Part shown: positions 15,201-20,084 of the stretch, piece after piece | How positions within the stretch are numbered: the stretch's first letter is position 1 | Layout: every line of letters starts with the position of its first letter | Virus record (IMG/VR): IMGVR_UViG_3300006751_000197 | Span: 1-20,084 of that record | Source: a virus | Strand: one strand, 5' to 3' | DNA: 20,084 nt | Program-made: the position numbers and the translations under genes | Notes under the pieces: model-generated | The model's database searches: none | Seen by the model: the letters and a program-made list of their open reading frames with translations, nothing else | What the model was told of the DNA's origin: nothing

Positions 15201-16547
15201 AACATAACCACATTGGACGCTGTAGAGGCAATCCCGACTTTCTTTGACACTCCTTTTTTATCAAGTTCCTCAGGCCTTCCTATTGCTAATTTTTCCCCTG
15301 CCAAGAGTCTTTTCGTGCTGTCCGCAGGAGGGACTATGTACGCTGGGATGTTCTCAGAGGTGGAGATGCTGGACATTAGTTCTAATGCAATAGACTCGTT
15401 TGATCTTCCTTTTGCATATAAAGGGACATTGAACAGTGCCCTTTCCCCAGGAGCTTGGATAGACAAGGGAAGCACGGGCATATTGATAGACACCAATATG
15501 GACATCGGGATAAAGACAGTGTCCTCAAGTGAATATGATAACATCGCCATCATATCCAAATTCAATGGAAGTTCCCAAGAGAACTCTGACTATGAGATGA
15601 TAGCGTTTAAGACCTTGGAAGAGGTGAGCGCACCTTCAGACTCATCTGGAGGACAGTACCGAATAACTGACATAGTGCGTAACATAGCAGGAAGCAATTA
15701 CTATGATGCCGATCCTTACGCATCTTCTTCCCAATATGTTGGAGGCAGTACAAATAAAACAGGGCAGTTCACCCATAGGTCAGGAAGTCAAATCTGGGTG
15801 TTGACAGCAGGGACATCTGGGCATAGTGCCCCTATAAATCAATATGTGGACTTTGATTCTGACTCGGATGGGGTATTTGACTCCTATAGGGTGGCATTGT
15901 CAGGAAAAGGGGTGTTCTGTACGGATAAAAGCAGTACCGCAAATACTTTTGACCTAGTAGTGCCTTATGCAGACGCTTCCCCTTTCATATTTAAGTTTAA
16001 CCGTCCTTATCCACCTTCCCAACTGTTTGGGTACAGGACAGTTAAAAGTGCCAATATGCACTATTATATACTTTACATAGGACCATCTGCCCAAAGTGGA
16101 GGGGCATGTTGGAGAAACCCTGACTCTTCATCCACTATAGACAAAAGGCCCTCTATGGATTTAGTGGTGGAATATGCAGATACAGAAGGAACAAGATCAA
16201 TCCGAATAGTTCCTTCAGAGAACATTGCTTGGTATTTTGACCTAGGCAACCTGCCCACAGTTAATAATGAACACATAGAAGGATATATTACATCTAAAAT
16301 AGGAGGGTATGACTTTGATGAGAGTGGGTCAGACAATGTTTCTAGCATCAGTTCGGCAGGGGAACCTGTGGTGCTTAGGGAAAGTTTCTTAAACAGACAA
16401 ATAGAAGGGTATGCTTGTTTTATATTGAACATAGACGGAGCTTCTCTTTCCACTATGACTTTCAAAGTTTACCATGATCTGAACGGGCTTCGTTCAATCC
16501 CAAGACAAATAACCATAGATACTAGCGATGAGGCGGTGATAACATGA
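12279..16547 (+). CDS. Large tail hub/tip protein: BR0599/DUF2163-like N-terminus fused to a gp15-like segment
   Basis: This 1,422-residue protein is probably the central hub of the tail tip. Residues 1-~345 fit the BR0599/DUF2163 pattern of gene-transfer-agent gp13-like proteins. They include a beta start (DYTYTSGQSEVTYDGDTYAP), cysteines at 126 and 220, and the closing signature GCSKKWSTCKDKF (Cys316, Cys323) followed by FGAFP. Residues ~750-1000 look like a hub domain (PRPALDFIKEILDFTYSSLI). Near residue 1105, EMIAFKTLEE followed by YRITDIVRNIAGS resembles the gp15/host-specificity family motif that ends in a GllRG-type turn. Two copies of a ~68-residue module sit at 144-213 and 650-715. 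I see no NlpC/P60 peptidase. The last ~250 residues are unrecognised and beta-rich. ATGA overlaps occur at both ends. The domain calls are from pattern memory, not a search. Confidence 0.8.
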   Translation: MSSLYKISIGSTDYTYTSGQSEVTYDGDTYAPSALERSEIFFSLADHKLTLKLPQDTAVVTPLLEDKFSELVTIEVRANRTGYTLLFKGYVNKVITNLKNYQVRMYCSAFPQGSGTLPNFSMTSTCKWAWSQGFTDANPSALSGTINSHSTSTSDNTSTLTGSSTSFDSDFVKNDFVSIDGYIYRVTVTPSSTTSMVVHPTLWETPSTSSYYKVTSIDECPVQRSKFVSSSVTVDGTHKFDASDKTQFIVPGGHDLVSNGADSLPKYKWGIAVFKDSGGNEIEKGYVVQVESTYIRFLKPVRKNADVTSIEVYQGCSKKWSTCKDKFRANFKFGAFPNTDKVTRYPEMEGVTQDVNSQTYIPDVFGIQWVKGAMTWFDDQASFIFSPQGGIEALGSKTLPPETSNVAGYWGYYRSYILTLARHLDSILAFRVEEQGIKDNGTANEMTVDGMVDSSRDYFPKKGGESFYIDASYCASAGDSIHIPRQFNRTDITESMQNLGDLYPGSAYEMGGNYWGHRGSSGNSRSTQKFTFYDGTSNSLNTWHNWRTMTSRAFWDPDEGDFTASGRSYVIAEGITGGISPGQRSRGAFWGYASELGMGSLAGKKDDHLGKNTKPKDLWVDKYFKVSHYPYISSSAYQDIITEDFTNGTGTISEITSGSAIVKGSGTAFLTELLPDDILLIDGNYYRISSITSNILLTLTANASTTAAGVSFTYGKQKGANPACVVYYVMKESLKISASSIDTSTFQTARNSLWGEQLDLNVTLSSPRPALDFIKEILDFTYSSLIWDISLGTPAWSLTLMRASQSSVKTYSTSNCFDISVSSNTYNDLFSELVLPFTSNEDVPIGLKQSYSNDLIREIVGFSKTKKVSNPLVNSLTAASFYLSIQATKLCRVSQNFTFNIPVTDLFTVPILEGSKILFNSSEYPLGEVPLRVNKISGFSEFTDKAKINANLDFDSVAGRYVPIAPSPALIAGFNITTLDAVEAIPTFFDTPFLSSSSGLPIANFSPAKSLFVLSAGGTMYAGMFSEVEMLDISSNAIDSFDLPFAYKGTLNSALSPGAWIDKGSTGILIDTNMDIGIKTVSSSEYDNIAIISKFNGSSQENSDYEMIAFKTLEEVSAPSDSSGGQYRITDIVRNIAGSNYYDADPYASSSQYVGGSTNKTGQFTHRSGSQIWVLTAGTSGHSAPINQYVDFDSDSDGVFDSYRVALSGKGVFCTDKSSTANTFDLVVPYADASPFIFKFNRPYPPSQLFGYRTVKSANMHYYILYIGPSAQSGGACWRNPDSSSTIDKRPSMDLVVEYADTEGTRSIRIVPSENIAWYFDLGNLPTVNNEHIEGYITSKIGGYDFDESGSDNVSSISSAGEPVVLRESFLNRQIEGYACFILNIDGASLSTMTFKVYHDLNGLRSIPRQITIDTSDEAVIT
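12708..12917 (+). repeat. Insert module copy A in the hub protein (residues 144-213)
   Basis: This protein-level repeat reads TLTGSSTSFDSDFVKNDFVS followed by IDGYIYRVT and then strands ending SSYYK. It lies between Cys126 and Cys220 of the BR0599-like domain, where shorter relatives have only a few residues. It pairs with copy B at 14226-14423. The shared pattern is G-S-x-T-x-F, an acidic turn with ND/DD, I-D-G-x-x-Y-R, then a Ser/Thr-rich strand pair. Confidence 0.6.
14226..14423 (+). repeat. Insert module copy B in the hub protein (residues 650-715)
   Basis: The sequence AIVKGSGTAFLTELLPDDIL, then LIDGNYYRISSITS and strands ending SFTYG, aligns with copy A. It looks like a compact beta module of the type V.GsGT.F.....GD.I.idg..y.V.sI.sdt.LtL seen in many phage tail proteins. 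The two copies are related in protein but not obviously in nucleotides, so the duplication is old or the copies were acquired separately. Confidence 0.6.
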
Positions 16548-16975
16548 GTGAATTTTTAGGTACAAAAATAGATAATATAGAGATAAACGATCTGGTGTGG
16601 AGACAAAAAGTAAACATGAACTTCATGACCTTGTCGGCAGTTCAGACGGTGACTGGAACATATACGGTAGACGCATCCCCTCCAAGCCCTTCCACATATG
16701 ATAGCACCATATTTTGTGATGCTACAGCGACTGCATTTACCATCACCCTTCCTGCGGAAAGCGAAGGGAGAAAACTAAAGTTCATCAGAAAAGATGACAG
16801 CACAAATGCAGTAACCATACAAGCTGCTTCAGGGGATTACTTAAACGGTACTGTGGACGGCAATGTTAGCCTGCACCACTCATCTTCTGCATATAGGAAG
16901 GGGTTAAGTATTGTTTTAGTGTGTGAGGGAACTGATACTACCGAAGGGTGGTGGGGCTTGGTTCGTGATAATTAA
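16544..16975 (+). CDS. Small tail fibre-type protein with a shared beta module
   Basis: This gene encodes 143 residues and overlaps the hub stop by ATGA. The first ~30 residues (FLGTKIDNIEINDLVWRQKV, then NMNFMTL) look like a short helical docking segment. From about residue 33 on it is a beta module with FTITLPAESEGRKLKFIR, then NAVTIQAASGDYLNGTVDG, and a closing IVLVCEGTDTTEGWWGLV. The same module recurs in the genes at 17420 and 18539. It is probably an appendage protein anchored to the hub, judging by translational coupling with the hub and similarity to fibre genes. It is followed by the only sizeable intergenic gap in the window. Confidence 0.7.
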   Translation: MSEFLGTKIDNIEINDLVWRQKVNMNFMTLSAVQTVTGTYTVDASPPSPSTYDSTIFCDATATAFTITLPAESEGRKLKFIRKDDSTNAVTIQAASGDYLNGTVDGNVSLHHSSSAYRKGLSIVLVCEGTDTTEGWWGLVRDN

Positions 16976-16983
16976 AATATTTT

Positions 16984-17013
16984 TTGCAAAAGAATCGAAG
17001 AGTCTGCTACAAT
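16984..17013 (+). promoter_or_regulatory. Candidate sigma70-type promoter with extended -10, before the fibre genes
   Basis: TTGCAA at 16984-16989 (4 of 6 to consensus) and TACAAT at 17008-17013 (5 of 6) are 18 bases apart. A TG lies one base before the -10, making an extended -10 element. An AT-rich run sits just upstream. Transcription would start near 17020, leaving a leader of about 38 bases before ATG 17058. The 82-base gap at 16976-17057 holds no gene. Confidence 0.6.
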
Positions 17014-17057
17014 AACGGTGGCTCTAACAATAATAATGATAAATAGGAGTTATCTCA

Positions 17058-17420
17058 ATGGCAAAATTCCAAGACAGTAACAATCGTTTACATACGGGCA
17101 GCGAGTACGCCACCACAGGTGTCACTCAAGCAGCTTCTTTGGAAGTAAAGACTTCAGCAGGGCTTTTCTTTGGTGTATCAGGCTACAATAATACTGCAAG
17201 CACGGTGTACGTCACCATACATGACGTGGCGGCATTAGGTTCGGCAGCAGCTGCAAATGTAAAATATTTTCTAGTGGCAAATGCCCACCAGGGCTTTGGA
17301 CTGTCAGTCACAAACCATGGCATTCATTTCTCGACAGGCATTCAGGTCAAGTGCTGGACTGATCTTGCTTGCACTTCTGCTACAGGCACAACGAACATAA
17401 TAACTGTGGAGTATCTATAA
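17058..17420 (+). CDS. Small beta-rich virion-type protein
   Basis: This gene encodes 120 residues from ATG 17058, with TAGGAG at 17044-17049. It is almost lysine-free after the N-terminus and consists of short strands: AGLFFGVSGYNNTASTVYVT, then IHDVAALG, FLVANAHQGFGLSV and GIHFSTGIQVKCWTD, ending in ITVEYL. This pattern (a Tyr-Asn pair, then I/L-H-D, then a Gly-I-x-F-x-x-Gly-I strand) is one I know from short phage structural proteins found near fibre genes. Its molecular role is not established to my knowledge. It lies first behind a candidate promoter and overlaps the next start as TAATG. It is likely a virion appendage or decoration protein, but that is inference. Confidence 0.7.
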   Translation: MAKFQDSNNRLHTGSEYATTGVTQAASLEVKTSAGLFFGVSGYNNTASTVYVTIHDVAALGSAAAANVKYFLVANAHQGFGLSVTNHGIHFSTGIQVKCWTDLACTSATGTTNIITVEYL

Positions 17421-18517
17421 TGGCGAATATATCACAAGGAAGTACCGAGAACGTAGTCCTTGGTGAGGGATATTCACCCTGGGCATTGAACAGCAATGAC
17501 CTTTACCCCGACAGTACAAGCTACATCGTAGGTATTGGAACAACTGACCCAGACTACACGCTTCATGTAGAAGGATCAACGACAGGCGTTAAAATTGACG
17601 CAAACACAGACCACTTAAAGTTCTTAGACAAAGACGGTGGAGTTAATGACAATGGGATATTATTTCAATATACTGAAACTACCACCAATGCTGCTAAACT
17701 AAAATTATTCATGGATGTAGCCGATTTTAATGAGAATTATATCGAGCTACTAATGGGAAGCTCCCTTGGGGCTTCCTTCTGTCATCAAGAAGGTACCAAC
17801 TTAGACGCTAAGATAATAAATACTGGGTCAGTTTTTAAAATCGGAACGGGAACCTCTCATCCTGTAGAATTTCATACAGGAAATAATTCAAAAATGGTGT
17901 TGGGGACTGCTGGTGAGTTAGAGATTACAAATACAAGTGCTAACCAGCTGAAGCTTAGTGACGGCACTAATTATGCTACATGGCAAACGGCAGGGGATGA
18001 CTTAATTTTAAACGTGGATGGGGGTGCTTTAGACAATCTCACTATTGAAGCAGATACAGGGAAGTTTATTTTCCAGTCAAATGCAGGCAGCAATAATACG
18101 GTCACTCTGAATGCTGATAACGGGTGGAACTATATCCCAAGTATAGCAAACACTACCCTTAATACGAAAATCATTAAATCAGGGGCTGCTATTAGTGCCC
18201 CCACAGGCATCTTTTTCGATTGGGGCAGGAAGGAAGCAAACACATCCAAAACGGCTGATTATACTGCAGGTGAAGGAGATCATGTCGTTTTTTGTGACCC
18301 CACTAGCGGGAGCATGACAATAACCTTGCCTGAGGCAACTGGTGGCAGGGTCATGAGAATAAAGAACACGACCACAGGGCTTGCGAATACTGTTACCGTT
18401 GCGACCCCTGCCTCAGAAACAATTGATGGGCAAGCGTCCTCGGTTCTAAGTGCCTCTTACGGCACTATTGAGCTTGTGGCCGATGGAACCAATTGGTTCA
18501 TATTGAACGTGGTATAA
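17420..18517 (+). CDS. Tail fibre-like protein with C-terminal shared beta module
   Basis: This gene encodes 365 residues. I chose ATG 17420 because GTGGAG at 17406-17411 precedes it and it overlaps the previous stop by one base; the frame continues upstream from ATG 17369, but without family-like sequence. The N-terminal half carries the fibre signature YIVGIGTTDPDYTLHVEGST and then short repetitive strands (KLSDGTNYATWQTAGDDLIL, then NVDGGALDNLTIEADTG), typical of a trimeric beta-helical shaft. Residues ~275-365 are the beta module (MTITLPEATGG, then TIDG and a final GTNWFILNVV). There is no S74 chaperone domain and no recognisable enzyme. The protein probably reaches from the tail tip and may bear or present a receptor-binding partner. 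Confidence 0.75.
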   Translation: MANISQGSTENVVLGEGYSPWALNSNDLYPDSTSYIVGIGTTDPDYTLHVEGSTTGVKIDANTDHLKFLDKDGGVNDNGILFQYTETTTNAAKLKLFMDVADFNENYIELLMGSSLGASFCHQEGTNLDAKIINTGSVFKIGTGTSHPVEFHTGNNSKMVLGTAGELEITNTSANQLKLSDGTNYATWQTAGDDLILNVDGGALDNLTIEADTGKFIFQSNAGSNNTVTLNADNGWNYIPSIANTTLNTKIIKSGAAISAPTGIFFDWGRKEANTSKTADYTAGEGDHVVFCDPTSGSMTITLPEATGGRVMRIKNTTTGLANTVTVATPASETIDGQASSVLSASYGTIELVADGTNWFILNVV

Positions 18518-18518
18518 T
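18510..18518 (+). promoter_or_regulatory. Possible extended -10 promoter before the LamG gene
   Basis: TGGTATAAT at 18510-18518 is a perfect extended -10 (TG, one base, TATAAT). There is no good -35 at 16-18 bases. A start near 18525 would leave a leader of about 14 bases containing the AGGAG site for ATG 18539. The motif overlaps the stop codon of the upstream gene, so chance is a real alternative. Confidence 0.3.
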
Positions 18519-18538
18519 AATACCTAGGAGTTTTAAAA

Positions 18539-19573
18539 ATGGCTGGTTATATCTTAAAGGATGGTTCTGGGAATGTTGTTCCGAGCGGAGGCAAAGGTAC
18601 TGTTTCAAAGTCTGATGCAACTTACACTTATGCTCCTGGCGATGGTGACATCGTAATCTGCACGAATACCGCAGAGCAAACAATTACCTTGCCTACTGCT
18701 GCATCCTCTGCAAATACCGTGGTGACGTTCTGCGATGGCAATGGTGGATGGAGCGACAACGCCACGATCATCATCCCCAATGGCTCTGAAACAATTGACG
18801 GTGGGACTTCCCTTGTGTGTGACACCAACAAAGGGCAGACTTCCATCGTGAGCAATGGGACTGCGTGGTTCGTGACAGCGGGTGATTATAGTGCTTATAC
18901 AAAAGCAAGCTCGCTGACCTTTGACGGTGTTGACGATTATGTTGACCTTGGGGATGTGAACAGCCTAACAGGCAATTTCTCAGTCTCTGCTTGGATAAGG
19001 CCGACAAGTGTCACGGGAGCATACCAGACTGCTGTTGGCAAAAGAGTATCAGCAGCGGGAGCTTGTAATTATGAGCTTGCAGTTGATACAACGAGTGCAA
19101 AATTCTCTTGGTACTCTCACAATGGAAGTTCGGGTGATTATGTTGAGTCTAGTCAGGTACTCGCAAATGACACCTGGTATCACCTGGTGGTGACCCTTGC
19201 AGGTACAACTCTTAATATGTACGCAAACGGGTCAAACGTAAAATCTGCACACACACTAAGCAATGCAGTTGTTGCGAACGCAGGGAGCCTCGGCTTCGGT
19301 AGAGCTGGCAGTTATGTTGGCGAATATTTCCCTGGACAAATATTGCAAGTGGCAACATGGGAGTCTACCCTGACCTCAGGGAACGTCACAACGCTTTACA
19401 ATTCTGGGGTTCCTGTTGACCCCAAAAGAGTCAGCAGCGGCACGCTTACAGGAGCTTGGATGATGGGTGATGGCCCTGAATCTGGGAAAGGTTCGACTGT
19501 TTATGATGTGTCCGTCAACGAGAACAATGCAGCATTTAAAAATGGAACTGCATTCAGCACAACCGTGCCGTAG
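18539..19573 (+). CDS. Fibre/receptor-binding candidate with beta module and LamG-like lectin domain
   Basis: This gene encodes 344 residues from ATG 18539 behind CTAGGAG (18524-18530). Residues ~20-117 repeat the beta module of the two neighbouring fibre genes (QTITLPTAAS, then ETIDGG and GTAWFVTAGD). Residues ~124-290 are a LamG/concanavalin A-type jelly roll with LTFDGVDDYVDLGD, NFSVSAWIRP, then DTWYHLVVTLAGTTLNMYAN and a closing VATWESTLTSGNVTTLYNSG. Residues ~300-340 hold the usual LamG-linked tail (GAWMMGDG followed by VYDVSVNENNAAF). LamG domains in phage fibres commonly bind glycans, so this is the best candidate here for host receptor binding. The ligand cannot be read from sequence. 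No enzymatic domain is seen. Confidence 0.82.
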   Translation: MAGYILKDGSGNVVPSGGKGTVSKSDATYTYAPGDGDIVICTNTAEQTITLPTAASSANTVVTFCDGNGGWSDNATIIIPNGSETIDGGTSLVCDTNKGQTSIVSNGTAWFVTAGDYSAYTKASSLTFDGVDDYVDLGDVNSLTGNFSVSAWIRPTSVTGAYQTAVGKRVSAAGACNYELAVDTTSAKFSWYSHNGSSGDYVESSQVLANDTWYHLVVTLAGTTLNMYANGSNVKSAHTLSNAVVANAGSLGFGRAGSYVGEYFPGQILQVATWESTLTSGNVTTLYNSGVPVDPKRVSSGTLTGAWMMGDGPESGKGSTVYDVSVNENNAAFKNGTAFSTTVP

Positions 19574-19581
19574 GAGAGATA

Positions 19582-19797
19582 ATGAAATTCGTTATTTTGA
19601 ATAAAGATAAAGTAACTTCTGAGATGATCAACTCTTGTTTAGAGACAAGCATTGATTCGCTGCGGATAAGCTCAGAGAACAACGCCATATTAAAATACGA
19701 AGGCACTCAACCAGATTGCCTAAACGGATATAAAGATTACACGCTCGCAGAAATGCGAGAAGAACTTAAAAAAGGAGAGTGGAATGCCAAGTTATAA
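19582..19797 (+). CDS. Small protein downstream of fibre genes, function unknown
   Basis: This gene encodes 71 residues from ATG 19582, with TAGGAGAG overlapping the LamG stop codon. It starts with a strand (KFVILNKDKV), then a helix (SEMINSCLETSIDSLRIS), a strand (AILKYEG) and a C-terminal helix (TLAEMREELKKGEW). The pattern of a strand, I/L-R-x-S, then a Lys-Tyr-x-Gly strand recalls short proteins found just after fibre genes in other phages, for which I know no role. Spacing and overlap (14 bases with the next gene) fit one transcript with the fibre genes. It may be a fibre assembly factor or a minor virion protein; this is only a position-based guess. Confidence 0.65.
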   Translation: MKFVILNKDKVTSEMINSCLETSIDSLRISSENNAILKYEGTQPDCLNGYKDYTLAEMREELKKGEWNAKL

Positions 19798-19966
19798 AAA
19801 AGGAGAAAGAGAAAACATTTTAGTTGAAAGCAAGACCCTCAAAAAAGAGTACAGGCTTGAAGATTTAAAATCAAAAAAAGCAGGTTTGGAAGCAGAGATT
19901 GCTAGGATTGACGGTCTAATTGCAGAAGCAGATAAATTAGAGCTAAAGGAGCTTAAAAATGATTAA
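19784..19966 (+). CDS. Small coiled-coil protein, function unknown
   Basis: This gene encodes 60 residues from ATG 19784, with AAAGGAG about 8 bases upstream. Nearly the whole protein is charged and heptad-patterned (YRLEDLKSKKAGLEAEIARI, then DGLIAEADKLELKEL), as in a single long coiled coil. The N-terminus is basic. It overlaps both neighbours, so translation is likely coupled. No family is recognised. Short coiled-coil proteins at this point in phage genomes are common but mostly uncharacterised. Confidence 0.62.
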   Translation: MPSYKKGERENILVESKTLKKEYRLEDLKSKKAGLEAEIARIDGLIAEADKLELKELKND

Positions 19967-20084
19967 TATAAACAGCATTGAAGAACATATTTCCAAATTA
20001 AAAAAGCAATTTGAAGAGCAGAAACAAGGTGCATTGATGACGCAAGGGGCGATCCTGATGGCAGAGACTTTGCTGAAGGAAGCG
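19959..20084 (+). CDS. Partial coiled-coil protein, cut by the right window edge
   Basis: Only the first 42 codons are present. ATG 19959 has AAAGGAG at 19945-19951 and overlaps the previous stop. The visible part begins MININSIEEHISKLKKQFEE, continues through a helix rich in Glu, Gln and Lys, and is open to the last base. It resembles short helical phage proteins beginning with a similar N-terminus, for which no function is known to me. It probably ends soon after the edge. Confidence 0.6.
   Translation, partial: MININSIEEHISKLKKQFEEQKQGALMTQGAILMAETLLKEA

Noticed and set aside
14921-15565. Reverse-strand open frame of 214 codons inside the hub gene
   Set aside because: It lies wholly within a clearly coding + strand gene, has no supported ribosome site or family pattern, and every other gene runs rightward.
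18511-18524. GGTAT-AATA-ATACC hairpin between fibre genes as a terminator
   Set aside because: The stem is only 5 bases and AT-rich, with no T tract directly after it; downstream genes continue without a break.
18539-19573. Diversity-generating retroelement target in the LamG gene
   Set aside because: No reverse transcriptase, template repeat or C-type lectin variable region is visible in the window; the fold is LamG rather than the usual CLec target.
1-20084. tRNA genes, CRISPR arrays, insertion sequences, attachment sites
   Set aside because: No cloverleaf, regular spacer-repeat series, transposase or terminal inverted repeats was seen on reading both strands; the window is filled by tightly packed virion genes.

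Overview
The window is a contiguous stretch of the late (structural) region of a tailed double-stranded DNA phage or prophage, and every gene reads rightward on the + strand. The gene order and protein families are those of a long-tailed, siphovirus-type member of Caudoviricetes with an HK97-type head. The host cannot be named from this sequence. Nearly all genes carry clear Shine-Dalgarno sites, which argues against Bacteroidota. A TG-extended -10 promoter suggests a sigma70-type host. Base composition is middling, with a strong excess of G over C on the coding strand in the first ~2.6 kb. No integrase, lysis, replication or tRNA gene lies in the window.

Head module (1-6658): the large terminase (cut by the left edge), portal, a prohead protease with an extra N-terminal segment and a perfect internal ribosome binding site, and the HK97-fold major capsid protein with a coiled-coil delta domain. 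These are followed by an intrinsic terminator, a 52-residue lysine-rich protein, an HK97 gp6-like head-tail adaptor, a 70-residue protein where a head stopper would normally sit, a gp10-like neck protein and a probable tail terminator.

Tail module (6659-16547): the tail tube protein, a pair of overlapping tail assembly chaperone frames that look joined by a +1 frameshift, and an 895-residue tape measure protein. Two unassigned distal tail proteins follow, then a 1,422-residue hub/tip protein. The hub appears to fuse a BR0599/DUF2163-type domain to a gene-transfer-agent gp15-like segment and carries two copies of an inserted beta module.

Fibre and adsorption module (16544-20084): three genes share a beta module (pattern TITLP...tIDG...W). 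They are interleaved with a small beta-rich virion protein, a candidate promoter in the only sizeable intergenic gap, and a LamG/concanavalin-like domain that is the best receptor-binding candidate. The window closes with two small helical or unassigned proteins and the start of a third coiled-coil protein cut by the right edge.

Together the genes cover DNA packaging, capsid assembly and maturation, the head-tail connector, the tail tube and its length ruler, the tail tip and host recognition. The most interesting points are the predicted +1 frameshift in the chaperone pair, the possible two-form protease, the duplicated insert module in the hub, and the beta modules shared across adjacent fibre genes.
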